A DNA stretch of 64,000 nt, taken from Pseudomonas sp. efr-133-TYG-5 (GTDB taxonomy: Bacteria; Pseudomonadota; Gammaproteobacteria; Pseudomonadales; Pseudomonadaceae). Positions 18,022 to 40,833 of the stretch are shown here, one piece after another. Under the pieces are notes generated by a model. That model was not told where the DNA came from, made no database searches, and saw nothing but the letters and a program-made list of their open reading frames with translations. Each line of letters begins with the position of its first letter. The stretch's first letter is position 1. Position numbers and translations under genes: made by a program. Where the stretch lies: the NCBI RefSeq assembly GCF_030209175.1, contig NZ_JARVSM010000001.1, positions 1,302,001 to 1,366,000 on the forward strand, written 5' to 3'.

Positions 18022-19301
18022 GCAACCGTCGTGACTTTCTGAAACAGGCCGGGATCCTCGCTGCCGCTCTGCCACTGGGCGCGAGCCTGCCGAACATCGC
18101 CAGCGCTGCCAGCGCCGCCGCACCGCTGCCACGCGAAAAGTGGGCGCAGTTGCAGCAGTTGTTCGATCAGGATCCGGCCTGGCTGCACTTCTCCAATTTC
18201 CTCGTCACCACGCACCCGCGCCCGGTGCGCGAGGCGATCGAGATGCATCGCGCCGCCCTCGACAGAAATCCGGGGCTGGCGATGGACTGGGACCACGGCG
18301 TCACCGAAAAACGTGAAGAAGACGTGCGCGCCTGGGCCGGCAGGTATGTGCAGGCCGATGCTCGCCAGATTGCCCTGACCGGCAGCACCACCGAAGGCCT
18401 GGCGATGATTTACGGCGGCGTCCAGGTGCGCGCCGATCAGGAAATTCTCACCACCGAACACGAACACTACGCGACCCACACCATCCTCGAATTGCGTACC
18501 CAGCGCGACGGGACCAAGGTGCGCAAGATTCGCCTGTTCGAGGATCCGTACCGCATCAGCAAAGATGAACTGCTGGCCAACATCGATCGCAGCATCCGCC
18601 CGCAGACCCGTGTGCTCGGCATGTGCTGGGTGCATTCCGGCAGTGGCGTGAAACTGCCGCTCGGCGACATCGGTGCATTGGTCGACAAACACAACCGGGG
18701 TCGCAGCGAAGCCGATCGCATCATCTATGTCGTCGACGGTGTGCACGGCTTCGGCGTGGAAGACGTGAGTTTCCCGGCAATGAACTGCGACTTCTTCATC
18801 GCCGGCACGCACAAATGGATGTTCGGTCCGCGCGGCACCGGGATCGTGGTCAGCCGCACGCCGGAAGTGAAATACGTCACGCCGATCATCCCGACCTTTT
18901 CCGAGGCCGAGCACTTCTCGACCACCATGACGCCCGGCGGCTACCACGCGTTCGAGCATCGCTGGGCACTGAGCGAGGCGTTCAAGCTGCACCTGCAACT
19001 GGGCAAGGCCGACGTGCAGGCGCGTATTCATGAGCTCAACGGCTACCTGAAAAAACGCCTGCTGCAACGCCCGCAGATCGAGCTGGTCACGCCGTTGAGC
19101 GCGGAATTTTCCGCCGGTTTCACCTTCTTCCGGGTCAAGGGTCAGGACAGCGACAGGATCGCCGCCCACCTGATGGCCAATAAGGTGGTGGCCGACGCCG
19201 TGGAGCGCGATGTCGGGCCGGTGATCCGCACCGCACCGGGCCTGCTCAACGACGAAGCGCAGATTGACCGCTTGCTGGCGGTGCTCGACCGGGCGCTTTG
19301 A
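18018..19301 (+). CDS. pvdN: PvdN, Tat-exported PLP enzyme modifying the pyoverdine side chain
   Basis: This is a 427-aa class-V aminotransferase-fold enzyme, the same length as in P. aeruginosa. It starts with a Tat signal MSNRRDFLKQAG. The PLP-binding Lys lies in FIAGTHKWMFG near residue 270, preceded by the Asp motif VVDGVHGFG. PvdN converts the chromophore-linked glutamate to succinamide in the periplasm, so succinamide forms are expected as a product. The start ATG overlaps the pvdM stop, and the frame upstream to 17676 is only open shadow sequence inside pvdM. Confidence 0.95.
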   Translation: MSNRRDFLKQAGILAAALPLGASLPNIASAASAAAPLPREKWAQLQQLFDQDPAWLHFSNFLVTTHPRPVREAIEMHRAALDRNPGLAMDWDHGVTEKREEDVRAWAGRYVQADARQIALTGSTTEGLAMIYGGVQVRADQEILTTEHEHYATHTILELRTQRDGTKVRKIRLFEDPYRISKDELLANIDRSIRPQTRVLGMCWVHSGSGVKLPLGDIGALVDKHNRGRSEADRIIYVVDGVHGFGVEDVSFPAMNCDFFIAGTHKWMFGPRGTGIVVSRTPEVKYVTPIIPTFSEAEHFSTTMTPGGYHAFEHRWALSEAFKLHLQLGKADVQARIHELNGYLKKRLLQRPQIELVTPLSAEFSAGFTFFRVKGQDSDRIAAHLMANKVVADAVERDVGPVIRTAPGLLNDEAQIDRLLAVLDRAL

Positions 19302-19336
19302 GTGCCAACGATTTCCTTCCTTTGACGAGACTCGAA

Positions 19337-20245
19337 ATGAACAGTGAACTGCCTCGTTCTGCCTTGCCCACCCTGCCGGCGCTGATGCTCGCCGCCCTCG
19401 CCGCGTGCCTGCTGCCAAGCGCTGCACAAGCCGCCACCCCGCCAGCACCGGGCAAAGTGTTCAAGGACTGCAAGGACTGCCCGGAAATGGTCGTGCTGCC
19501 CACCGGCACCTTCACCATGGGCACTCCGGAAGATGAAGTCGGCCGCGAGCCCGACGAAGGCCCGATGCACCCGGTGACGTTCGCCAGACCGCTGGCGATC
19601 AGCCGTTTCCAGGTGCTCAAGGGCGAGTGGTTCGCCTACCTCAAGGACACCGGATACACGATGCCCGACGGCGATGAGCGCCCGGGCCGCGCGTGCAAGG
19701 CCGGAGTGCCGGACTATGCCGGCAGCGACCCGCGCAAGCAGTACACCGACAGGCATCCGGCAGTGTGCATGAACTTCGCCGAAGCCAACGACTACGTGGC
19801 GTGGCTGTCGAAAAAGACCGGCAAGCCGTATCGGCTGGTGAGTGAATCCCTGCGCGAATACGCCGCCCGTGGCGGCACCAGCGGGCCGTTCCCGTTCCCG
19901 TTCGATGAGGGCAAGGAATACAGCATCGCCAAGCACGCCAACACCTACGGCGCCGCCGACGGCTACAACTTCACCGCACCGGCCGGCAGCTTCGCGCCCA
20001 ACGCCTTTGGCGTGTACGACATGCACGGCAACGTCTACGAATGGACCGCCGATTGCTACAACGACAACTACGAAGGCGCACCGAGCGACGGCAGTGCCTG
20101 GCAGACCGGCAAATGCCAGTTCAAGCGCATCCGCGGCAACGACTGGGGCGAAGCGCCGGTGTTCTCGCGCTCCGGCAACCGCAACGCACTGGCGCCCGAC
20201 GAGCGCGGCGACTGGATCGGTTTCCGCGTGGCGCGGGATCTGTAA
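19337..20245 (+). CDS. pvdO: PvdO, FGE-like periplasmic oxidase of pyoverdine maturation
   Basis: A 302-aa protein with a Sec signal (LMLAALAACLLPSAAQA) and a formylglycine-generating-enzyme (FGE-sulfatase) domain: MVVLPTGTFTMGTPEDE, RLVSESLREYAARGG, GVYDMHGNVYEWTAD and the C-terminal WIGFRVARDL. PvdO completes the fluorescent chromophore by oxidising dihydropyoverdine. The ATG at 19337 gives the signal peptide; an in-frame GTG at 19298 overlapping pvdN is the alternative. It is the last gene of the pvdMNO unit. In P. aeruginosa pvdF lies between pvdO and pvdE; here it is absent. Confidence 0.94.
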   Translation: MNSELPRSALPTLPALMLAALAACLLPSAAQAATPPAPGKVFKDCKDCPEMVVLPTGTFTMGTPEDEVGREPDEGPMHPVTFARPLAISRFQVLKGEWFAYLKDTGYTMPDGDERPGRACKAGVPDYAGSDPRKQYTDRHPAVCMNFAEANDYVAWLSKKTGKPYRLVSESLREYAARGGTSGPFPFPFDEGKEYSIAKHANTYGAADGYNFTAPAGSFAPNAFGVYDMHGNVYEWTADCYNDNYEGAPSDGSAWQTGKCQFKRIRGNDWGEAPVFSRSGNRNALAPDERGDWIGFRVARDL

Positions 20246-20262
20246 CACCCCTGCCGCCACGC

Positions 20263-20286
20263 TAAATTAACCCTCCCGCCAGTCGT
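20263..20286 (+). promoter_or_regulatory. PvdS iron-starvation box of pvdE
   Basis: TAAAT (20263-20267), 16 bases, CGT (20284-20286), about 108 bases before the pvdE start. A perfect consensus match. Confidence 0.87.
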
Positions 20287-20393
20287 TCTACAGATGGCGC
20301 GATCCATTGCGACGCGCCACTGCCCTCTACGTCACCCAGGCGAAGCCCGCAGCCGATCCCGGCCTTCGCCGTTCTTTCACGCAGGGAACCTCC

Positions 20394-22043
20394 ATGAGCA
20401 AACCAACACGCGGGGTGATCAATGAATTGTTCGCCCTGCTCAAACCCTTTCGGCTGATCGTTGCCGGCTCGATCCTGCTCGGCATGGTCGGCGGCCTGAG
20501 CGTCACGGCGCTGCTGGCGACGATCAACAACGCGCTGCATTCCGAAGCCGGCCTGACCAGCACCGTGGTCGCCGTATTCGCCGGCCTGTGCCTGTTGGCC
20601 CTGGCCAGTTCGATCTTCTCCGACATCGGCACCAACTACGTCGGCCAGCACATCATCGCCAAGCTGCGCAAAGAGCTGGGCGAAAAAGTGCTGTCGGCGC
20701 CCATCGAGCAGATCGAACGCTACCGCAGCCATCGGCTGATCCCGGTGCTGACCCACGACGTCGACACCATCAGCGATTTCGCCTTTTCCTTCTCGCCGCT
20801 GGCCATCTCCATGACGGTGACCCTCGGCTGCATGGGTTACCTGGCAATGCTGTCGTGGCCGATGTTCCTGATGATGGCGGTAGCGGTTCTGCTTGGCACG
20901 GTCATCCAGTACATTGCCCAAGGCCGTGGCATGCAAGGCTTCATGAAGGCCCGCGACCACGAAGACGAACTGCAGAAGCACTACAACGCGATTGCCGAAG
21001 GCGCCAAGGAACTGCGCATCCACCGTCCACGCCGTCAGCGCATGTTCGTCTCGGGCATCCAGACCACCGCCGATCAGATCTGCGATACCCAGGTGCGTTC
21101 GGTGAACATCTATGTGGTCGCCAAGACGCTCGGTTCGATGCTGTTCTTCGTGGTGATCGGGCTGGCACTGGCCCTGCAATCGCTGTGGCCGAGTGCCGAC
21201 AAGGCAGTGATGAGCGGCTTCGTGCTGGTGCTGCTGTACATGAAAGGCCCGCTGGAACACGTCATGGCCGCTCTGCCGATCGTTGGCCGGGCGCAGATCG
21301 CGTTCCGCCGTATCGCCGAGTTGTCCGAGCAGTTTTCCTCGCCCGAACCGCACTTGCTGCTCAGCGATCAGGGCAACGAAAAGACCCCGGTGCACAGCCT
21401 GGAACTCAGCGACGTCGCGTACAGTTTCCCGAGCGTGGCAGGCGCTGCGCCGTTCCGCCTGGGGCCGGTGAACCTGAAGATCGATCAGGGCGACATCATC
21501 TTCATCGTCGGTGAAAACGGTTGCGGCAAGACCACCCTGATCAAGCTGCTGCTGGGCCTGTACGCGCCGCAGCAGGGTGAGATCCGCCTCAACGATCAGG
21601 TCGTGACCGCCCTCACCCGCGACGACTATCGCCAGCTGTTCACCACGATCTTCGCCGACTATTACCTGTTCGACGACGTGGTCCAGGGCGACACGCACAT
21701 TCCGCAAGACGCCAACAAATACCTGGAGCGCCTGGAGATTGCGCACAAGGTCAGCGTGCGTGACGGCTCGTTCACCACCACCGATCTGTCCACCGGCCAG
21801 CGCAAGCGTCTGGCGTTGATCAACGCGTGGCTGGAAGAGCGTCCGGTGCTGGTATTCGACGAATGGGCCGCGGACCAGGACCCGACGTTCCGGCGGATTT
21901 TCTACACCGAACTGCTACCGGACCTGAAGCGTCTGGGCAAGACCATCATCGTCATTTCCCACGACGATCGTTACTTCGACGTCGCCGACCAACTGGTGCG
22001 CATGAGCGCCGGCAAAGTGGTCACCGAGCTGCAGCCCGCCTGA
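20394..22043 (+). CDS. pvdE: PvdE, ABC exporter of the pyoverdine precursor to the periplasm
   Basis: A 549-aa half-transporter, identical in length to P. aeruginosa PvdE. The N-terminal six-helix membrane domain (about residues 1-330) is followed by an ATPase domain with Walker A VGENGCGKTT, a non-canonical signature STGQRKRL and Walker B VLVFDEWAADQDP. The signature lacks the usual LSGGQ start, as is typical of the cyclic-peptide exporter (SyrD/PvdE) family. It carries the acylated ferribactin across the inner membrane. The ATG follows GGGAA with good spacing. Confidence 0.95.
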   Translation: MSKPTRGVINELFALLKPFRLIVAGSILLGMVGGLSVTALLATINNALHSEAGLTSTVVAVFAGLCLLALASSIFSDIGTNYVGQHIIAKLRKELGEKVLSAPIEQIERYRSHRLIPVLTHDVDTISDFAFSFSPLAISMTVTLGCMGYLAMLSWPMFLMMAVAVLLGTVIQYIAQGRGMQGFMKARDHEDELQKHYNAIAEGAKELRIHRPRRQRMFVSGIQTTADQICDTQVRSVNIYVVAKTLGSMLFFVVIGLALALQSLWPSADKAVMSGFVLVLLYMKGPLEHVMAALPIVGRAQIAFRRIAELSEQFSSPEPHLLLSDQGNEKTPVHSLELSDVAYSFPSVAGAAPFRLGPVNLKIDQGDIIFIVGENGCGKTTLIKLLLGLYAPQQGEIRLNDQVVTALTRDDYRQLFTTIFADYYLFDDVVQGDTHIPQDANKYLERLEIAHKVSVRDGSFTTTDLSTGQRKRLALINAWLEERPVLVFDEWAADQDPTFRRIFYTELLPDLKRLGKTIIVISHDDRYFDVADQLVRMSAGKVVTELQPA

Positions 22044-22068
22044 TTGTGAAAATTCTGTAAAAAAAGTG

Positions 22069-22102
22069 CGTTGAGCCTTTCCGGTTTTCGGAAGGCTCAA
22101 CG
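22069..22102. terminator. Hairpin between pvdE and fpvA
   Basis: Arms CGTTGAGCCTTTCCG and CGGAAGGCTCAACG (one bulged T) with a short loop form a strong stem. On the minus strand it is followed by an unbroken T-run. On the plus strand only TCTTACTT follows. It would separate pvdE from fpvA transcription at least in part. Confidence 0.65.
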
Positions 22103-22160
22103 TCTTACTTAAAGTTAATAGAAATAGTTCTCAGTCAACACTTTGAAGAGTAGAAGAACA

Positions 22161-24620
22161 ATGCCCGCACCGCACGGACTCAACCCGCTCGCCAAGGCTC
22201 TGCTGATCCGCCGTTCCTTCCGCACAACCGTTCCAGCCCTATGCGCCCTGGCCCTCACCTTGCCGATGATCGGCCAGGCGCAGGCAGCGGCCGTGGCGAT
22301 CAACATTCCTGCGCAGTCGCTGGGGAGCGCCCTGCAGGAATTCGGTCGCCAGACCAATCTGCAAGTGCTGTACAGCCCGGACGAAGTCAGCGGTCAACGC
22401 AGCACCGCCGTCAGCGGCAACCTGGAACCGACTGCGGCGATCGCGCAATTGCTGCAGGGCACGGACATCGCCTACAGCGTGCAGGGCAACAGCGTTGCGT
22501 TGCGCGTGCGCGGCAACGCTGCGAGCCTGGACCTGGCGCCGACCAGCATCACGGCGGCGCAGGAATCGGCGTGGGGCCCGGTCGACGGCATCGTCGCCAA
22601 GCGCAGCGCCACCGGTTCCAAGACCGATACCGCGCTCAAGGAAATCCCGCAGACCATCAACGTCGTCACCCAGGACGAAATCAAGATGCGCGGTTCGCAA
22701 TCGGTCACCGAAGCCTTGCGTTACACCGCGGGCATGACGGGTGGCGGTTTCTCCGACCGGGTGAAGATCTTCGACGAACCGACGTCCCGCGGCTTCTCGC
22801 CGACCCCGCTGTACCTCGACGGCCTGCACCTGCCTTACGGCGGCGGCAGCACCGGTGGTTCGCTGCAGATCGACCCGTACAGCCTGGAGCGCATCGAAGT
22901 GCTCAAAGGCCCGGCGTCTGTGCTGTACGGCCAGAACCAGCCAGGCGGTATCGTCAACATGGTGGGCAAGCGCCCGACCGCCACACCGCTGCACGAAGTC
23001 ATCATCGGTGGCGGCAGCTACGACCGCAAATACGGCGCGTTCGACCTCGGTGGCCCGATCGACGACCAGGGCGAGTTTCTCTATCGCCTGACCGGCGTGG
23101 TCAACGACAGCAACTCGCAGATCGACTACGCCGACCAGAACCGCATGATGCTCGCGCCCAGCCTGACCTGGCTGCCGAACGACAGCACCAGCATTACCCT
23201 GTACGGCCAGTACCAGAAAGACCGTGACACCCCGGAAGCTCAGGGCCTGCCCGCCAACGGCACCGTGTTCCGCAGCGCCAACGGTCGCATCAGTCGCAGC
23301 CTGTTCCTCGGCGAGCCGGGCGTGAACAAGTACGACCGCGAGCAATTCGTGGTCGGCTACGAGATCGCCCACGAACTCAACGATGTCTGGACCCTCAAGC
23401 AGAACGCTCGTTACGCGCAACTCAACGACCGTTATGTTGCACCGCTGCACGGTTACTCGTTCGAACCCAATCCAGTGACCGGCGCCGACGACGAAAGCCG
23501 CCAGACTCGCTTTGGCGTCGACTGGGCCCAGGACAACAAGGTCTACGGCATCGATAACATCGCCCAGGCCAAGTTCAAGACCGGCGAAGTGGATCACACC
23601 CTGCTGCTGGGCGTGGACTACTACCACTTCAACACCAAGTTCCTCGGCCGCTATGACCGCCAGGGCCCGGCCATCGACCTGTACAACCCGGTGTACGGCA
23701 GCGAATTCAACTTCCGCCAGCCTTACAAGTGGGACAACACCGTCAAGCAGACCGGCCTGTACACCCAGGACCAGATGCGCTGGAACCAGTGGTTCCTGAC
23801 CATCGGCGGTCGTTATGACTTCGCCGAAACCATCAACAAGGAACCGCTGGGCGGCAACCGCTCGAACATCAAGGACGAGAAGTTCACCGGTCGCGCCGGC
23901 TTCGGTTACGAGTTCGAAAACGGCCTGACACCGTACGTGAGCTACGCCGAGTCGTTCCTGCCACAGACCGGTGCCGACATGAACGGCAGCCCGTTCAAAC
24001 CGACCGAAGGCAAACAGTACGAAGTCGGCGTCAAGTATGAACCGACGTCCATCGACGGCTTCATCCAGTTGTCGGCCTATCAGATCGACCAGAGCAACAT
24101 GCTGACCAACGACCTGCTCAACCCGGGTTTCAGCAGCCAGAGCGGCTCGGTGCGCTCGCGCGGTGTGGAACTGGAAGGCAAGGTCAACGTGACCCAGAAC
24201 CTGCGCCTGCTGGCCTCGGTGTCGCGTAACCAGATCAAGTGGCGCAGCGTCAACGACGGTCGCGAAGGTCGCACCCTGGCCATGAGCCCGCCGCTGACCG
24301 CATCGGCATGGATCGACTACAGCTTCGACCAGTCCACGTCGCTGGCCGGTCTGGGCATGGGCCTGGGCACCCGCTACGTGCGCAGCAGCTATGGCTCGGA
24401 CTACGAGGAAGATTCGTTCCAGATCCCGTCCTACACCGTGTATGACGCCATGATCTCCTACGACCTGGAAAAATCGCCGCTGCACGTCAAAGGCGTGAAA
24501 GTGAAGATGAACCTGGAAAACCTCGCCGACAAGAAGTACGTCGCCAGCTGCAACAGCACGCTGGACTGCTACTACGGCGAAGGCCGGACCATGACCGCCG
24601 ACGTGACCTACAACTGGTAA
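22161..24620 (+). CDS. fpvA: FpvA-type TonB-dependent ferripyoverdine receptor with signalling domain
   Basis: An 819-aa outer-membrane receptor. After a signal peptide (about residues 1-43) comes an STN signalling domain (INIPAQSLGSALQEFGRQTNLQVLYSPDEV, about 47-120), then the plug (IPQTINVVTQDEI, LERIEVLKGPASVLYG near 250) and a C-terminal beta barrel ending in the aromatic residue W (TYNW). The STN domain signals to anti-sigma factors, fitting the fpvI-like gene nearby. The ATG at 22161 is chosen over a TTG at 22143. Receptor type must match the pyoverdine peptide, so this is probably the cognate receptor. No PvdS box is seen; only a weak Fur-like AT-rich patch lies at 22113-22135. Confidence 0.94.
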   Translation: MPAPHGLNPLAKALLIRRSFRTTVPALCALALTLPMIGQAQAAAVAINIPAQSLGSALQEFGRQTNLQVLYSPDEVSGQRSTAVSGNLEPTAAIAQLLQGTDIAYSVQGNSVALRVRGNAASLDLAPTSITAAQESAWGPVDGIVAKRSATGSKTDTALKEIPQTINVVTQDEIKMRGSQSVTEALRYTAGMTGGGFSDRVKIFDEPTSRGFSPTPLYLDGLHLPYGGGSTGGSLQIDPYSLERIEVLKGPASVLYGQNQPGGIVNMVGKRPTATPLHEVIIGGGSYDRKYGAFDLGGPIDDQGEFLYRLTGVVNDSNSQIDYADQNRMMLAPSLTWLPNDSTSITLYGQYQKDRDTPEAQGLPANGTVFRSANGRISRSLFLGEPGVNKYDREQFVVGYEIAHELNDVWTLKQNARYAQLNDRYVAPLHGYSFEPNPVTGADDESRQTRFGVDWAQDNKVYGIDNIAQAKFKTGEVDHTLLLGVDYYHFNTKFLGRYDRQGPAIDLYNPVYGSEFNFRQPYKWDNTVKQTGLYTQDQMRWNQWFLTIGGRYDFAETINKEPLGGNRSNIKDEKFTGRAGFGYEFENGLTPYVSYAESFLPQTGADMNGSPFKPTEGKQYEVGVKYEPTSIDGFIQLSAYQIDQSNMLTNDLLNPGFSSQSGSVRSRGVELEGKVNVTQNLRLLASVSRNQIKWRSVNDGREGRTLAMSPPLTASAWIDYSFDQSTSLAGLGMGLGTRYVRSSYGSDYEEDSFQIPSYTVYDAMISYDLEKSPLHVKGVKVKMNLENLADKKYVASCNSTLDCYYGEGRTMTADVTYNW

Positions 24621-24640
24621 CACGTTCAGCGTCAAACAGA

Positions 24641-24664
24641 ACGCCGGCATCTGCCGGCGTTTTG
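24641..24664 (+). terminator. Rho-independent terminator of fpvA
   Basis: A perfect stem ACGCCGGCA/TGCCGGCGT with a 2- to 4-base loop is followed by TTTT. It starts 20 bases after the fpvA stop. Confidence 0.88.
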
Positions 24665-24700
24665 CTGTCTGCCCGAAAGCCAGCCCCGGGCAAAAGCAAA

Positions 24701-24723
24701 GGGCCGCAGTCAGCGGCCCTTTT
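24701..24723 (-). terminator. Terminator serving the esterase gene (bidirectional)
   Basis: Stem GGGCCGC/GCGGCCC with a 5-base loop. On the minus strand it is followed by TTTGCTTTTG, just after the esterase stop; on the plus strand by TTTT. Confidence 0.78.
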
Positions 24724-24744
24724 CCAGTCCCTCGACAACGCGTG

Positions 24745-25704
24745 TCAGCGCGCCGCAAACACCGCCTTCAACCGCTCGGCAATGTAGTGCTGCGCCTCTT
24801 CGGCCTCATCGACGATTGCGCCCATGCGCATGAAGTCATGAGTCATGCCTTCGTAGACTTTCAGCTCGACCTCGACCCCCGCCGCCTGCAAATGCCGGGC
24901 ATACGCCACACCTTCGTCATGCAGCGGATCGCACTCGGCCAGCACCAGCAACACCGGTGCCACATCGGCTGCGACTGCACCCAGCAACGGCGAGAAACGC
25001 GGATCGAGACGGTCGGCCGCCTCACGCTGATAGTGGTTGTAGAACCAGTTCAGCGATGCCTTCTCCAGCAGATAGCCCTCGGCGTAGCGCTCGATGCTGG
25101 ACGTGCTGCGGCTGGCGTCGGTGACCGGGTAAATCAGCACCTGCAACCGCGGCTGCACCGCGGCACCGGCCAATTGCGCGGCCAGCACCGTGGCCAGACT
25201 GCCGCCGACGCTGTCACCGGCAATCGCCAGGCGTGTGCTGTCCAGCCCAAGGTCCTGAGCGCTGGCGACCAACCAGTGCCAGGCATCGTGCGCATCGTCA
25301 GCGGCGGTCGGAAAGCGGAATTGCGGCGCCAGTCGATAGGCCACCGACACCACCACGCAATCGGCCAGCGCCGCCAGCGCCCGGCACAGTGAATCATGGG
25401 AATCGAGGCTGCCGACCACATAACCGCCGCCATGGAAATACAACAGAGCAGGACGCCCGGCCCCAGCGTTCAACGGCTGATCGCTGTAGACCCGCGCGTT
25501 GAGCAGCGATCCGTCACGTACCGGCAGTTGCAGTTCATCGACCACCGCAAGGTCCTCACCGCCAGCGTCCATCAGCAACGAAGACTGATCGAACTGCTCG
25601 CGGGCCTGTTCCGGGCTCAGCTCATGCATGCCCACGCGTTTGCCGCTGGCCCGGCCGTTGCCGACCAATTGCAGAAATGCGGCGATATCAGGATTCAACG
25701 ACAT
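24745..25704 (-). CDS. HSL-family alpha/beta-hydrolase (esterase)
   Basis: A 319-aa hormone-sensitive-lipase type esterase. The oxyanion motif HGGGY is near residue 90, the nucleophile motif GDSVGG near 165, the acid region AECDPLHDEG near 257 and the catalytic His in GMTHDF near 287. No signal peptide is seen, so it is cytoplasmic. It starts 66 bases after the NRPS stop on the same strand with GGAG 7 bases before the ATG, separated by a perfect hairpin. Context suggests a role linked to the siderophore, for example hydrolysis of an ester or acyl group, but the substrate is unknown. Confidence 0.88.
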   Translation of the reverse strand: MSLNPDIAAFLQLVGNGRASGKRVGMHELSPEQAREQFDQSSLLMDAGGEDLAVVDELQLPVRDGSLLNARVYSDQPLNAGAGRPALLYFHGGGYVVGSLDSHDSLCRALAALADCVVVSVAYRLAPQFRFPTAADDAHDAWHWLVASAQDLGLDSTRLAIAGDSVGGSLATVLAAQLAGAAVQPRLQVLIYPVTDASRSTSSIERYAEGYLLEKASLNWFYNHYQREAADRLDPRFSPLLGAVAADVAPVLLVLAECDPLHDEGVAYARHLQAAGVEVELKVYEGMTHDFMRMGAIVDEAEEAQHYIAERLKAVFAAR

Positions 25705-25717
25705 TCAATTTCTCCAG

Positions 25718-25748
25718 ACCACTCGGGCGCCTTGAGCGCCCGAGTGGT
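25718..25748 (-). terminator. Perfect 13-base-pair hairpin between the terminal NRPS and the esterase gene
   Basis: ACCACTCGGGCGC and GCGCCCGAGTGGT flank a 5-base loop. No U-run follows on the minus strand, and the hairpin ends 13 bases before the esterase start. It may be a partial terminator or an RNA-stability or translation-control element between the two genes. Confidence 0.55.
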
Positions 25749-25770
25749 GTTTACGGTTACCCAGCAGGTT

Positions 25771-40832
<15,062 letters not shown>

Positions 40833-40833
<1 letters not shown>

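Noticed and set aside
22113..22135. Fur or PvdS site before fpvA
   Set aside because: The AT-rich patch matches only about half of the Fur consensus positions, and no TAAAT-N16-CGT is present. It was mentioned in the gene entry but not listed as a site.
22239..24758. Long minus-strand frame opposite fpvA
   Set aside because: The plus-strand frame is an unmistakable TonB-dependent receptor, and the opposite frame has no family features.
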